A stretch of DNA of 64,000 nucleotides from Maribacter sp. GTDB taxonomy: Bacteria > Bacteroidota > Bacteroidia > Flavobacteriales > Flavobacteriaceae. The stretch spans positions 62,001-126,000 of the forward strand of contig PDPR01000008.1 in NCBI GenBank assembly GCA_002749285.1. Direction: 5' to 3'. Of the stretch, positions 1 through 8,714 are shown one piece after another. The notes under the pieces are model-generated. The model did no database searches. It saw nothing but the letters and a program-made list of their open reading frames with translations, and had not been told where the DNA came from. Position numbers and translations under genes: made by a program. Within the stretch, counting starts at the first letter, position 1. Every line of letters begins with the position of its first letter.

Positions 1-1
1 A

Positions 2-529
2 ATTATTGAGGAAATAGGGGAGGACGTCTCTCGCGAAGGTCTGGTGAAGACCCCTGAAAGGGCTGCAAAGGCTATGCTTTTCCTTACCCAGGGCTATCAG
101 CAGGATGCCGCGGATATCCTAAAGAGTGCCATGTTCAAGGAATCGTATAATGAGATGGTCATTGTTAAGGATATTGAATTGTACTCCCTATGTGAACACC
201 ATATGTTGCCATTCTTCGGGAAAGCGCATATAGCCTATATTCCTGACGGACAAATCGTAGGCCTTAGTAAATTGCCGCGTATCGTGGATGTATTCGCACG
301 TAGGCTGCAGGTCCAAGAACGATTGACCGAACAGATATTGGATTGCATCAACGATACCTTAAAACCGCAGGGTGTGGCCGTGGTGATAGAGGCTTCGCAC
401 ATGTGCATGATGATGAGGGGGGTGCAGAAACAGAATTCGGTAACCACAACCTCTGGATTTCGGGGGAGTTTTGTAGAAGAAGAGACCCGTAACGAGTTTT
501 TAAAATTGATCAGTTCAAGCCTGTCCTAG
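2..529 (+). CDS. folE: GTP cyclohydrolase I, 5' end outside window
   Basis: GTP cyclohydrolase I converts GTP to 7,8-dihydroneopterin triphosphate, the first step of tetrahydrofolate (and, in some bacteria, queuosine) synthesis. The open frame runs in from the left edge and is in frame from base 2; the first internal start codon is a GTG at 44, but the residues before it ([14 protein letters not shown]) are still family sequence, so the true start lies upstream. About 175 residues are visible. Zinc and active-site motifs are present: [16 protein letters not shown], a [10 protein letters not shown] segment, the conserved QERLTEQI helix and the second cysteine in HMCMMMRG. It ends in the usual TRNEFLKL region of the homododecameric enzyme. 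Partial only because of the window boundary. Confidence 0.96.
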   Translation: MIEEIGEDVSREGLVKTPERAAKAMLFLTQGYQQDAADILKSAMFKESYNEMVIVKDIELYSLCEHHMLPFFGKAHIAYIPDGQIVGLSKLPRIVDVFARRLQVQERLTEQILDCINDTLKPQGVAVVIEASHMCMMMRGVQKQNSVTTTSGFRGSFVEEETRNEFLKLISSSLS

Positions 530-600
530 GGGATATGGCCAAATACCCACGAAATTGGCATTCTTCTTGCAGTGTCATTAAAGAATTTATAATTTAGGAA

Positions 601-909
601 ATGTCAAGAACCAAAGACAAAAAATACAGAAACCTTTTTCTGGGGTTATTATTCGATGGAATAGGGATGTTGTCCTTTGCAGTGCCCTTTATAGGTGATT
701 TTGCCGATGTTATCTGGGCCCCATTGGCCGGCTGGTTAATGACCCGGCTGTATAAGGGGAAAATAGGTCAGGCAGCTGGGTTGGTCACATTCGTAGAGGA
801 GATCATACCTGGGTTGGATGTTGTACCTACATTCACGATCATGTGGGTTTACACCTATTTGATAAAGGGCGAAAAAAAAGGAAAGATAATCGATATCGAA
901 GCTGATTGA
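601..909 (+). CDS. small conserved membrane protein of unknown function
   Basis: A 102-residue protein with a basic N-terminus (SRTKDKKYR), a hydrophobic segment at about 12-35 containing FDGIGMLSFAVPFIGDFADVIWAP, and a second at about 58-90 (VEEIIPGLDVVPTFTIMWVYTY), ending in a charged tail. It looks like a two- or three-pass inner membrane protein. I recognise the pattern as a conserved hypothetical family of Flavobacteria but know no function. ATG at 601 follows an A-rich, weakly Shine-Dalgarno-like stretch (TTTAGGAA). It lies 71 nt after folE on the same strand and is convergent with the TonB-dependent receptor gene, only 28 nt away. Confidence 0.8.
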   Translation: MSRTKDKKYRNLFLGLLFDGIGMLSFAVPFIGDFADVIWAPLAGWLMTRLYKGKIGQAAGLVTFVEEIIPGLDVVPTFTIMWVYTYLIKGEKKGKIIDIEAD

Positions 910-937
910 CCACCTTTCCTTATTTCTGTACTGCACT

Positions 938-3157
938 TTAAAAAGGGATGCTTACCGCTAAGGATATATTCCTGCCTATGTTGGGTATCCCATCGGGTTT
1001 TAATCGCGACAAATGCGAAATATAGGTTTTGTCCAAAATATTCTGTGCGCTCAACCTTACGGCTATCTTCGTTTCAAGAACGTCTATATCACCACCACAA
1101 CCTAGATTCAATAGACTATAGCCCCTTGTAGGTTCTTCAAAGTCGCTTACATTATCTTGTTTGAAAACCGATTTCAAACTAATGAAGGCATAGTTGTCCG
1201 TAATCCATTTAGCTATGTTTTCGGATTCTATACGTAATGTATTGGTAAGGCTATTTGCTGGTATCAAGGGAAGGTAATCGCCATTATCCTGTTTCCCGAC
1301 CACCATTTCAAAGCTGCTTTCCAAATGAAGCTGGTCTAACGGGTGTGGGTGTAAGTGAAAACCTATTTCACCCCCATACAATTCGGCATTTTCCTGTTGA
1401 TAGGCATAAACTTGGTTTCCATCGGCCACTTCTCCATTGGGCCCAATGAAAATATAATCATTGACAGCGTTATAGAAGCCGTTGATGAAGAACTCAACAT
1501 GCTCAGTTTGGTGTTCCCAAGAAATATCAGCCTGTATATTTTGCTCGTTATCCAGATTGGCATTGCCTATTTCATAGCGATTCGTGCCTTCATGTACCCC
1601 ATTGGAAGTGAGTTCCGCCAAATTCGGGGCACGGAAACCGGAAGCTAGGTTGAACCGGCCAATGCTATTCTTGCCAAGGTTGAATTTGTATCCTATAGCA
1701 GCATTGAGACTATTGAAATCCCGATCTAATGATTCGTAAGGGCTCGCGGTTGATGGGGATATGTCCACATCACTACTTATATTCCGATTGTCAAAACGTA
1801 GTCCCAGTTGCAATCCACTCCCGCCCTTAAAATGTATATGCGATGTTGCCAAGACCCCGATGTCATTCGTCGTAGCGTTTGGTATAAACTCTTCCTCCCC
1901 GAAATTCGCATTGGTCTGATGCATTCCCTGGATTCCAATGATCGTCTCGAGATTCCTCCATTTGGGCATATCATACTGTAGATTATAATTGAAGGTGGAC
2001 AAATGCATTTCCAATGCAGCCTCATTCTGGGAGTCCTCAAACTCCCTACGATTGTTGAAAATATATCCCAAGGTTACATCTAAACTGGAATCACCAAAGA
2101 AAACCTTGCTCTTTGAGCTCAAAATATGGTTTCCGATTTCTTGATTCGGTAAATTGGGGGAACGTTCGGTGGTCTGTTCCCCGATCTCCTCAGGGATCCC
2201 CAATTCTGAATGATTATAGTTATGGCGCAATTCCGTTTTAAAACGGGTGGATTGATATCCCAAACCGGTTTTTATGTCATATTCCTTAAATCGGGAATTG
2301 GTGACCCGGGTGCCGTTACCTGTCCTATAGTCAGCATGGGAGGAATAGCCTCCCCTAAAAAGAAATTTCAACTTTCCTTTTGAGGACCGGATACCGGCAT
2401 TGGTACCAATACCTTGGGTATTTGAGAAATAGTCCATGTTCACATCACCCTCGGTGGTGTTGGCGGGAACAAACTTTTCAGGATTGAAATACAGTACACC
2501 GCCCATGGCATCGGATCCGTACAATAAAGAGGCGGGACCTTTGATGATCTCTACGTTTTCAATTCCAGAACTACTGATGCCGAGTCCATGCTCGGAACCA
2601 AACTGTTGGTTCTCAAGACGAACCCCTTGGGTATAGACCAAGACCCTATTGGCACTTAGCCCACGTATTACCGGTTTCCCTATACCGATTCCGGTGGAAA
2701 CACTCCCAACACCGGCAATATGGGTTATACCATCGCTTAACGTTAGCGCTCCCGAGGTCTTTAGGTTTTTTATATTGACGATTCCCACTTTCATTACATT
2801 TTCACCTTGGAGCTTATGAAATGGGGTGGAGACCACAACCTCCTCCATTTCAATGGCACTCGGATTCAATGCGACATTTAGATTATTCGCGCCTTTGGTT
2901 ATATCGATTGACTTTGAGTAGGTTTCGAAACCGATGAAGGAGATAACTATTATATAATTACCGGTGGGGAGGCCACCGATTTCAAATTCACCCTTTTTGT
3001 TGGTCGAAACCCCTTTTTCCAATTCAGGAAAATAAACGGAAACCTGTTCCAAAGGGGACATATCATCTTTATTTGTGACGGTCCCGGATATTATATTTTG
3101 GGCATATCCCGAATAAAAGGATATAGCCATGATCAAGATTGGCAAAATATGCTTCAT
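938..3157 (-). CDS. TonB-dependent outer membrane receptor with carboxypeptidase-like N-terminal domain
   Basis: A 739-residue outer membrane transporter. Order of parts: signal peptide (MKHILPILIMAISFYSGYAQ), a CarboxypepD_reg-like beta domain at about 21-85 (ISGTVTNKDD ... GEFEIGGLPTGNY), a plug domain at about 100-220 (GKPVIRGLSANRVLVY, VEIIKGPASLLYGSDAMGG), then a 22-strand-type beta-barrel ending in the outer membrane signature ISLAVSIPF with terminal Phe. I place the start at 3157 because seven residues encoded further upstream precede the signal peptide and fit it poorly. The gene follows a His/Cys-rich exported protein with a 42-nt gap, so the two probably form an operon. The substrate is not evident; the plug carries QQFGSEHG, and with the His-rich neighbour a metal ion is an inference. 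Confidence 0.93.
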   Translation of the reverse strand: MKHILPILIMAISFYSGYAQNIISGTVTNKDDMSPLEQVSVYFPELEKGVSTNKKGEFEIGGLPTGNYIIVISFIGFETYSKSIDITKGANNLNVALNPSAIEMEEVVVSTPFHKLQGENVMKVGIVNIKNLKTSGALTLSDGITHIAGVGSVSTGIGIGKPVIRGLSANRVLVYTQGVRLENQQFGSEHGLGISSSGIENVEIIKGPASLLYGSDAMGGVLYFNPEKFVPANTTEGDVNMDYFSNTQGIGTNAGIRSSKGKLKFLFRGGYSSHADYRTGNGTRVTNSRFKEYDIKTGLGYQSTRFKTELRHNYNHSELGIPEEIGEQTTERSPNLPNQEIGNHILSSKSKVFFGDSSLDVTLGYIFNNRREFEDSQNEAALEMHLSTFNYNLQYDMPKWRNLETIIGIQGMHQTNANFGEEEFIPNATTNDIGVLATSHIHFKGGSGLQLGLRFDNRNISSDVDISPSTASPYESLDRDFNSLNAAIGYKFNLGKNSIGRFNLASGFRAPNLAELTSNGVHEGTNRYEIGNANLDNEQNIQADISWEHQTEHVEFFINGFYNAVNDYIFIGPNGEVADGNQVYAYQQENAELYGGEIGFHLHPHPLDQLHLESSFEMVVGKQDNGDYLPLIPANSLTNTLRIESENIAKWITDNYAFISLKSVFKQDNVSDFEEPTRGYSLLNLGCGGDIDVLETKIAVRLSAQNILDKTYISHLSRLKPDGIPNIGRNISLAVSIPF

Positions 3158-3199
3158 AGTGTATGGATTAAGAATCAAAGAAATATTAAATCTGAAAAT

Positions 3200-3532
3200 C
3201 TATGAAGCCAATGGGGGTGCCCTAAGGGCAAAATGAAGTTTTTGGTATTTATTTAAATAGGTATAGCGGTACAATATCCTGTTGGGTATTTGAACATCCA
3301 AAGGGGTGGCTATAAATACTATTGGGGTCGAGTATAAAGGTGAAAGGTTAAAATCATGGAAGTCACAATCCAATTCGATTTCATGCATATGCAATGTACC
3401 TACTTGGGAACAGTCGGTGTCTTTGTGGCCATTCAGCGCATGGGACAACTTAACTACGGAGGGTACAAAGAACACCCCCACCAATAGCAGGGATACAAGG
3501 GACATGAAATTTTTATGTTGCGCTAATTTCAT
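3200..3532 (-). CDS. small exported His/Cys-rich protein paired with TonB receptor
   Basis: A 110-residue protein with an N-terminal hydrophobic segment (FMSLVSLLLVGVFFVPSVV) and a mature part rich in possible metal ligands: HALNGHKDTDC, LHMHEIELDCDFHDF. The C-terminal third (PNRILYRYTYLNKYQ ... LRAPPLAS) is basic and aromatic. Small proteins of this type often precede TonB-dependent receptors in Flavobacteria; I know no assigned function and no named domain. The arrangement resembles in outline the DUF2946/copper-receptor pairs of Proteobacteria, which is analogy only. The annotated ATG at 3532 is only a few bases from a perfect -7 box, so translation may be leaderless or may start at Met10 (3505), which still leaves a complete signal segment. 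Confidence 0.72.
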   Translation of the reverse strand: MKLAQHKNFMSLVSLLLVGVFFVPSVVKLSHALNGHKDTDCSQVGTLHMHEIELDCDFHDFNLSPLYSTPIVFIATPLDVQIPNRILYRYTYLNKYQKLHFALRAPPLAS

Positions 3533-3536
3533 TTTC

Positions 3537-3544
3537 CAAAGTTA
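3537..3544 (-). promoter_or_regulatory. candidate -7 box TAACTTTG for the His-rich protein/TonB receptor operon
   Basis: Read on the minus strand this is TAACTTTG, a perfect match to the Bacteroidota TAnnTTTG element. It lies 4 nt before the ATG at 3532, so the transcript would begin at or within a base or two of that codon. I find no well-spaced TTG for the -33 element, which lowers confidence. Confidence 0.35.
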
Positions 3545-3583
3545 ACCAATAAACAAGCTGTGATACTGTTAAGGAAAGTTTAA

Positions 3584-3886
3584 TTATTTTAGAAGAAAAC
3601 CCAGACCAAGTCTGCGTATCATTTTTTTTTCAATATTCCAGAAAAATTTGAATTGCCCAAAAATCCAGCCAAAAGCCACAAGCAAAATCTGGTATATTGG
3701 AAATATGATCAATATTCGAATAATCCAATATACCCAAGGATTGGTTGTTTCCCGGTGCAATCCGATAAACCCGGTCAGGGGTGCGGCAAACTTAACAGCT
3801 GTTGAACCTGTTATGGCGAACACAATAAAGATAACCACAATCTGAAAATTGGAATCTATACCCCAGCGTTTCTTTAATTTTTCCAT
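3584..3886 (-). CDS. small membrane protein, DUF6787-like
   Basis: A 100-residue protein with a charged N-terminus (MEKLKKRWGI), a membrane segment at about 14-33 (FQIVVIFIVFAITGSTAVKF), a short loop with GLHRETTNPWVYW, a second membrane segment at about 52-75 (RILIIFPIYQILLVAFGWIF) and a basic tail (NIEKKMIRR). From memory it fits the DUF6787 family of Bacteroidota, sometimes mislabelled prolipoprotein diacylglyceryl transferase; there is no such catalytic motif here. It is 28 nt downstream of the lipoprotein gene at 3915-4373 and probably co-transcribed with it. Confidence 0.7.
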   Translation of the reverse strand: MEKLKKRWGIDSNFQIVVIFIVFAITGSTAVKFAAPLTGFIGLHRETTNPWVYWIIRILIIFPIYQILLVAFGWIFGQFKFFWNIEKKMIRRLGLGFLLK

Positions 3887-3914
3887 GCAAATCTAAAAGT
3901 GGCTAATATACCTT

Positions 3915-4373
3915 TTAAATCCGAGGTATAAAAGGACCTAGCCGTTGGTCGTACTTGCGTTGGAAATAAATAAAGTAATTGTATAATTTGTAGTTTACCT
4001 CGTAACCATAATCAATATTCGGTAAATAATCGATTTGCATTTCATATAAGTCCGGGTCATACCGCTGTGGTTGCAGTACACGTTGGTTCCATTCCATTAC
4101 ATAGAGGTTGTTCCTGTTTTCCAGATAGGATTGGGAATAGTACCCTTCTGGTTTTGCGATACTTTTCAACCAGAAATTATAACCAGGTTCAATAATAATG
4201 ATCTCATAGTCCACGGCATCACTAGCTATCTTTATGGTGTCACCCTCTTTTTGGGCAAATGCGATTCTTTCCCCATCGGATACGTTCAATGTTTCTTTTG
4301 TACTGCCACAACTACTTGTGATGGCCGTTGCCAAGAATAATACTCCGATGATTTTGTAAAATAAAAGTTTCAT
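3915..4373 (-). CDS. lipoprotein, DUF6146-like
   Basis: A 152-residue protein with a lipoprotein signal (LFLATAITSSCGS, predicted lipidated Cys22). The mature part has a short acidic segment (DTIKIASDAVDYEIIIIEPGY), then an aromatic region (YYSQSYLENRNNLYVMEWN, QPQRYDPDLYEMQI, DYGYEVNYKLYNYFIYFQ). The pattern NNLYVMEWNQRV followed by P..YDP is what I remember of the DUF6146 family, restricted to Bacteroidota and of unknown function. An AAAAGGAG element 13-20 nt upstream of ATG 4373 could serve as ribosome binding site. It is probably anchored in a membrane facing the periplasm. Confidence 0.72.
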   Translation of the reverse strand: MKLLFYKIIGVLFLATAITSSCGSTKETLNVSDGERIAFAQKEGDTIKIASDAVDYEIIIIEPGYNFWLKSIAKPEGYYSQSYLENRNNLYVMEWNQRVLQPQRYDPDLYEMQIDYLPNIDYGYEVNYKLYNYFIYFQRKYDQRLGPFIPRI

Positions 4374-4444
4374 GGCAATAAATCGTTGTTGGCTCCTTTT
4401 AATAGATTGGAAATTAGGTGTTACAGTACCTTAATATACGAAAA

Positions 4445-4467
4445 AACCGCTTAGGGATTAAGCGGTT
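4445..4467 (-). terminator. rho-independent terminator of the DUF937 gene
   Basis: A 9-bp perfect stem (AACCGCTTA paired with TAAGCGGTT) with a 5-nt loop. On the minus strand it is followed by a run of T (A-run 4441-4446 on the plus strand). It lies 26 nt after the stop of the DUF937 gene and separates it from the lipoprotein gene. Confidence 0.85.
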
Positions 4468-4493
4468 CGGTCTCTATTGATGTTAATTTGGTC

Positions 4494-5129
4494 CTATTTT
4501 CCAAAAAGGCCTCCAAGCAAACCGGTCAAACCACCTTTCTTTTTGTTACCTCCGCCCATTACCATACCGGCAACGTCGTCAAGGATACTGCCATCACCAT
4601 CGGCATCCAATAAAGTAGTGATCAAACTTTGGTTTTCTTCTGGTTGTCCACCCAACATACCGCCCAACAGGCTATTCAATCCGCTGGGATCGCTAATGTT
4701 GCTTTGGGCTTTTTGTTTCCCTAGGTAACCCATTACGATCGGGGCTGCGATCTTCAAGATATTCGCAATTGAACCTGCATCCAATCCTGATTTTTGGCTC
4801 AAGGCACTTTCAACCTGTTGCTGTTTGTTCCCAAACACATGGCTTAAGATACCGGCACCATCATTTATAACGGAATCATCGACACCTCCGCCAAATAATC
4901 CACTAAGGTTATCCAATATGGATCCATCGTGTTTGGAGGAAAGTGCACCCATCAATCCTTCAGCCCCTTGTGGGGAAGATGCATTTTTTTTCATTGCGCC
5001 TAAAAGTAAAGGCATGGCCATGCTCAATACATCGGCGGTTTTATTCTCAGGCTGACCTGTTTGGCCAGCAACACCGCTGATGAGTTGTTTGCCCATTGGG
5101 CCGTTTAATAAATCTAATAATCCAGACAT
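4494..5129 (-). CDS. DUF937 domain-containing protein
   Basis: A 211-residue Gly-, Ser- and Leu-rich protein with two similar halves. Each has a glycine-rich stretch (LLDLLNGPMGKQLISGVAGQTG near the start; GLNSLLGGMLGGQPEENQSLI near 150) and an acidic segment of type DADGDGSILDDVAGM, with GSILDNLSGLFGGG in the first half. This matches DUF937 (YidB-like) proteins, widespread and without a firm function. There is no signal peptide, so it is probably cytoplasmic. The DADGDGSILDD segment resembles a calcium-loop but lies in a low-complexity context. It has its own probable -7 box at 5198-5205 and a clear terminator, so it is likely monocistronic. Confidence 0.85.
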   Translation of the reverse strand: MSGLLDLLNGPMGKQLISGVAGQTGQPENKTADVLSMAMPLLLGAMKKNASSPQGAEGLMGALSSKHDGSILDNLSGLFGGGVDDSVINDGAGILSHVFGNKQQQVESALSQKSGLDAGSIANILKIAAPIVMGYLGKQKAQSNISDPSGLNSLLGGMLGGQPEENQSLITTLLDADGDGSILDDVAGMVMGGGNKKKGGLTGLLGGLFGK

Positions 5130-5545
5130 GTTATAGTTAATTTTTAAATTGATTCCACATTACTTTACCAGTATCCATATATTTACTGGCTTTATGACAA
5201 ATATAATCATATGGACCTACCTGTTGTGCATTTAGATAAAAAATTGTCCATTTGATATAGATACCGGTTGATTACAGCTGTTCGGATGTCCAAAAGGCAC
5301 TTATCCACAATCCGTGATTGGGCGAAGTGTATGGTAAAAGGCGAAAAAACTATTCGCTCACACAGAATCCGTTAGAAAACGTATTGGCCAAATGTTCGTC
5401 GGGTTTTGTTGTGGCCCCTATGCCAACACCTGTTCGCGGATATGCAGCAATTATCTGAAAGATGTAAGACATAATCCGAACAATCGTACATTAATAGGTG
5501 AGTTCATTGACACCGTAATGTACAAAAAGGCATATAACCATTTTC
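5130..5545. other. intergenic region between serA and the DUF937 gene
   Basis: 416 nt without a convincing gene on either strand. It contains a perfect -7 box on the minus strand (TATATTTG, 5198-5205) about 70 nt before the DUF937 start, and downstream of it, in the presumed 5' untranslated region, an inverted repeat CCAGTA/TACTGG. A single TTATCCACA lies at 5301-5309. No terminator of the T-run type is evident after serA. Confidence 0.5.
5198..5205 (-). promoter_or_regulatory. -7 box TATATTTG for the DUF937 gene
   Basis: Perfect TAnnTTTG on the minus strand, with the start codon about 68 nt downstream. No clear TTG at the expected -33 distance. Confidence 0.4.
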
Positions 5546-6496
5546 TTATTTTAAAAGAGAAATAATCTGTGTGGCCAATTCACTTCCAATTCGGTCTTGC
5601 GCTTCAGCTGTGGAAGCCCCTATATGCGGGGTTAACGATATTTTAGGGTGCATAAGGATTTTTATTTCGGGTTTAGGTTCCGACTCATATACATCCAAAC
5701 CTGCAAAAGACACTTTTTCTTCCTCTATGGCCTCTATGAGGGCAACCTCGTCGATTACACCTCCACGGGCCACATTTATGACGCCAACCCCTTCCTTCAT
5801 GATCTTGAAGTCTTGTTCGCCAAGTACGTACTCTTTTTGGGCAGGTACGTGTACCGAGATGAAATCTGCCTGTTTTAAAAGTTCCTCCTTGGATATACTT
5901 TCAAAATCAAATAAAACCGATTGCCCGTCAAAGAAATCCACTTTAACAGAGGATTTTTCAATATATGGGTCGTGGTAGACTACATTCATGCCAATTCCCA
6001 AGGCAATTCTGGCGGTAGCCTGTCCGATTCTCCCAAAGCCTATAATCCCTAAGGTCCTCCCCTTTAATTCAGAGCCATTGGCGTAATTTTTTTTAAGCTG
6101 CTTAAACCTACTGTCCCCATCCAAGGGCATATTCCTATTGGCATCATATAAAAAACGCACGCCACCGAACAAATGGGCGAAAACCAATTCAGCTACGGAT
6201 TCTGAAGAAGCTGCAGGTGTGTTGATGACATGGATACCTTTTTCCTTGGCATAGACCACATCGATATTGTCCATTCCAACTCCACCACGCCCTATCAATT
6301 TAAGGGAAGGGCATGAGTCGATAATATCTTTTCTGACTTTTGTGGCACTACGGACCAACAGTCCTACAATATCATTGTCATTGATGTATTTGATAAGTTC
6401 TTCTTGGGCCACGGTTGTCGTGGTCACTACAAAACCAGCAGCTTCAAGCTCATTTATACCTGTTTGCGAGATACCATCGTTTGCTAAAATATTCAT
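5546..6496 (-). CDS. serA: D-3-phosphoglycerate dehydrogenase
   Basis: NAD-dependent oxidation of 3-phosphoglycerate to 3-phosphohydroxypyruvate, first step of serine synthesis. The 316-residue protein is the short form without ACT or regulatory domain. It has the 2-hydroxyacid dehydrogenase layout: substrate domain with LLVRSATKVRKDIID and GRGGVGMDNID, Rossmann motif LGIIGFGRIGQATARIALGIG (about 150-170), NVARGGVIDE with the catalytic Arg region, and the catalytic His in SLTPHIGASTAEAQ. It lies 16 nt after serC in the same direction; the pairing supports SerA over other members of the D-2-hydroxyacid dehydrogenase family. Confidence 0.92.
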   Translation of the reverse strand: MNILANDGISQTGINELEAAGFVVTTTTVAQEELIKYINDNDIVGLLVRSATKVRKDIIDSCPSLKLIGRGGVGMDNIDVVYAKEKGIHVINTPAASSESVAELVFAHLFGGVRFLYDANRNMPLDGDSRFKQLKKNYANGSELKGRTLGIIGFGRIGQATARIALGIGMNVVYHDPYIEKSSVKVDFFDGQSVLFDFESISKEELLKQADFISVHVPAQKEYVLGEQDFKIMKEGVGVINVARGGVIDEVALIEAIEEEKVSFAGLDVYESEPKPEIKILMHPKISLTPHIGASTAEAQDRIGSELATQIISLLK

Positions 6497-6512
6497 GCTA
6501 TACTATATAAGA

Positions 6513-7577
6513 TTAACCTTTTCGTTCCATTTCACTCATCACATCAACCAATACGCCCACACTTTCAAGGGGTAGGGCATTGTACATAGAGGCCCTATAG
6601 CCACCTATCGATCGATGTCCGTTAAGTCCATTGATTCCTGCTTCTTTCAACATGGAGTCAAAGGTGTCCTTGAGTTTGTTGTCGGTAAGGTTAAAGGTAG
6701 CGTTCATGTTCGAACGGTCTTCTTTTTTGGCGAAACCTTCAAATACCGGATTCAGATCGATTTCAGAATATAATAATAGTGCTTTTTTGTCATTGATTTC
6801 CTCAATGGCGGCAATCCCACCCATATTTTTGAGCCATTCCAAGGTCAGCATTGTGGTATACACGGCAAAAACCGCAGGTGTGTTGAACATACTGTCCTTG
6901 CTGATATGTACTTTATAATCCAACATTGAAGGAATTTTTCTTGATACCTTGCCGAGAATATCTTCCTTGACCACTACTAGGGTAGTGCCGGCCGGACCCA
7001 TATTTTTTTGGGCCCCTGCATAAATCAGGTCGAACTGTGAAAAATCCAATTGTCTCGAGAAAATATCCGAGCTCATATCGCAGACCAATGGGATGTCCAC
7101 ACTAGGGAATTTTTTCAGTTGGGTGCCGTAAATGGTGTTGTTGGAGGTTAGGTGTAGATAATCAAGGCCATCGGGTATTGTATACCCTTTGGGTATATAG
7201 TTGAAGTTCTCATCCTTGGAGGAACCTACTTCAACGACCTCACCAAAGAGGCGTGCCTCTTTTAAGGCTTTACTGCTCCATGTCCCAGTGTTCAAATACC
7301 CGGCTTTTGTTTCAAGCAGGTTATAGGCCACCATTAGGAATTCGAGACTGGCACCACCTTGAAGAAACAATGCCTTATACCCTTTGCCTTCCAACCCCAG
7401 GAGTTCCAAGGCAAGGTTGCGTGTTTTTTCCATCACTTCCACAAAGTCCTTACTTCGGTGCGAAACCTCGATTAAGGAAAGACCGGATCCATTAAAATCC
7501 ATTATGGCCCCGGAGGCTTTTAGGAAGACCTCCTGTGGTAGAATACATGGGCCGGCACTAAAATTATGTTTTTTCAT
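6513..7577 (-). CDS. serC: phosphoserine aminotransferase
   Basis: PLP-dependent transamination of 3-phosphohydroxypyruvate with glutamate to phosphoserine; the family also acts in pyridoxal phosphate synthesis. 354 residues, the usual length. It starts with the class V signature HNFSAGPCILPQEV, has LFLQGGASLEFLM and the PLP-lysine segment LIYAGAQKNMGPAGTTLVVV (about residue 190), and ends with HRSIGGYRASMYNALPLESV, which binds the substrate phosphate and is diagnostic for SerC. It sits between the LuxC-type reductase (74 nt upstream) and serA (16 nt downstream). Confidence 0.95.
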   Translation of the reverse strand: MKKHNFSAGPCILPQEVFLKASGAIMDFNGSGLSLIEVSHRSKDFVEVMEKTRNLALELLGLEGKGYKALFLQGGASLEFLMVAYNLLETKAGYLNTGTWSSKALKEARLFGEVVEVGSSKDENFNYIPKGYTIPDGLDYLHLTSNNTIYGTQLKKFPSVDIPLVCDMSSDIFSRQLDFSQFDLIYAGAQKNMGPAGTTLVVVKEDILGKVSRKIPSMLDYKVHISKDSMFNTPAVFAVYTTMLTLEWLKNMGGIAAIEEINDKKALLLYSEIDLNPVFEGFAKKEDRSNMNATFNLTDNKLKDTFDSMLKEAGINGLNGHRSIGGYRASMYNALPLESVGVLVDVMSEMERKG

Positions 7578-7651
7578 CTATGCTTGTAGTTTAGAGTTCA
7601 AAGGTCATGAATTATATGGGAAAAATCAGTATGATTCATAAATAAATTGGA

Positions 7652-8704
7652 CTATGTTCTTAACAGGAATTCAACAGTGTCGACACCATCGGCATAGTCC
7701 CTTAAGCCGGGTTTCTGTGTTTCGCCAAAGCCGACCCCGCCCTCGAACAGCCCATTGGCGACTATACATTGTACCTTCTCCCTATCTATATATTGTTCGA
7801 GTTCGTCAATTGAATCGTATTCTTCATAAAACAGTGTGGCGATAGGTGAGGCGTAGCTAGGGTCTTCCTTGAGCATCAAGAATCCGTTTTCGAGAATCTT
7901 GAATCCGCTCATTAAATAAACCGCTTTATTGTAATCGTAATTGTTCGCGTACTTGGCAAGATCCATTATGGGGTTAAAATCGAAAATAGCCTCGAAAAAC
8001 GTATCGAACCGATATCCTTTTGGCACAAAGATTTTTGATACGCTTCTACATCCCAATCCATAATACCTGAATATGTCCTCGCCCAAGGCAGTGAGCTGTT
8101 CTTTGGATTCCTTTCCTGTGAGAACCGCCACGGAATTTCTATTTCTTCTTATTATATGGGGTTTATGGCCAAAATAATGTTCAAAATAGCGGGCCGTATT
8201 ATCACTTCCTGTAGCGATGACCACATCAAAACCCTCCAATTTGCCTTCTGTAAAAACGATCTCATTCCTAAGGGTAGGGGTCTGCTCGATCAGGAAACTG
8301 GAAATAAAGGGTAGTAAAACCGCATCGTTTGAAGACAGTTTCACCAATGCCCTGTTACCCGATAATAACACGGAGAGGAAATCGTGAAAACCTACCAAGG
8401 GTATGTTCCCTGCCATGATAAGGGCAACCGTCTTATGGTCGGGGCTTTCGATTTCATAGGAAGAGAGCCAGTCCTTGAGGTTTTCGGCGGTCAGTAATTC
8501 ACCCCAGTTTTCCAAGGCATATATTATGTTCTCTTCTGTGAACCAACCATTCTTATGGCCTGCCAAGGCGATGGTCTCCTGCATCTTCAGCCCCAAATCC
8601 CTTTTAAAGGGTATCGCCCCAGGTTTTTCGTGGTACTCCGAATATTCCCGAAAGAATTTTCCGAGTTCGATAAAGGCATTTAATCTTTCCGCTTGGTCCG
8701 CCAT
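7652..8704 (-). CDS. LuxC-family acyl-CoA reductase
   Basis: A 350-residue protein of the acyl-CoA reductase family (PF05893; LuxC-like), related to aldehyde dehydrogenases and expected to reduce an activated acyl group with NADPH. Visible: ALIMAGNIPLVGFHDFLSVLL with the dinucleotide-binding region, LVKLSSNDAVLLPF, DVVIATGSDNTARYF, IRRNRNSVAVLTG, and the probable catalytic Cys in RYYGLGCRSVSKIFVP. The physiological substrate is unknown. In Flavobacteria this gene is commonly next to serC-serA and divergent from a ferredoxin, as here, but the reason for that linkage is not known to me. Confidence 0.86.
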   Translation of the reverse strand: MADQAERLNAFIELGKFFREYSEYHEKPGAIPFKRDLGLKMQETIALAGHKNGWFTEENIIYALENWGELLTAENLKDWLSSYEIESPDHKTVALIMAGNIPLVGFHDFLSVLLSGNRALVKLSSNDAVLLPFISSFLIEQTPTLRNEIVFTEGKLEGFDVVIATGSDNTARYFEHYFGHKPHIIRRNRNSVAVLTGKESKEQLTALGEDIFRYYGLGCRSVSKIFVPKGYRFDTFFEAIFDFNPIMDLAKYANNYDYNKAVYLMSGFKILENGFLMLKEDPSYASPIATLFYEEYDSIDELEQYIDREKVQCIVANGLFEGGVGFGETQKPGLRDYADGVDTVEFLLRT

Positions 8705-8714
8705 AACATAATAT

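Noticed and set aside
1355..1648. 97-codon hydrophobic frame opposite the TonB receptor
   Set aside because: Shadow of the receptor barrel region on the other strand.
5301..5309. Perfect DnaA box TTATCCACA between serA and the DUF937 gene
   Set aside because: Single copy in this gap, no AT-rich unwinding region or cluster of boxes, and neighbours are not those of a Bacteroidota origin. A second match occurs by chance inside lpxC.
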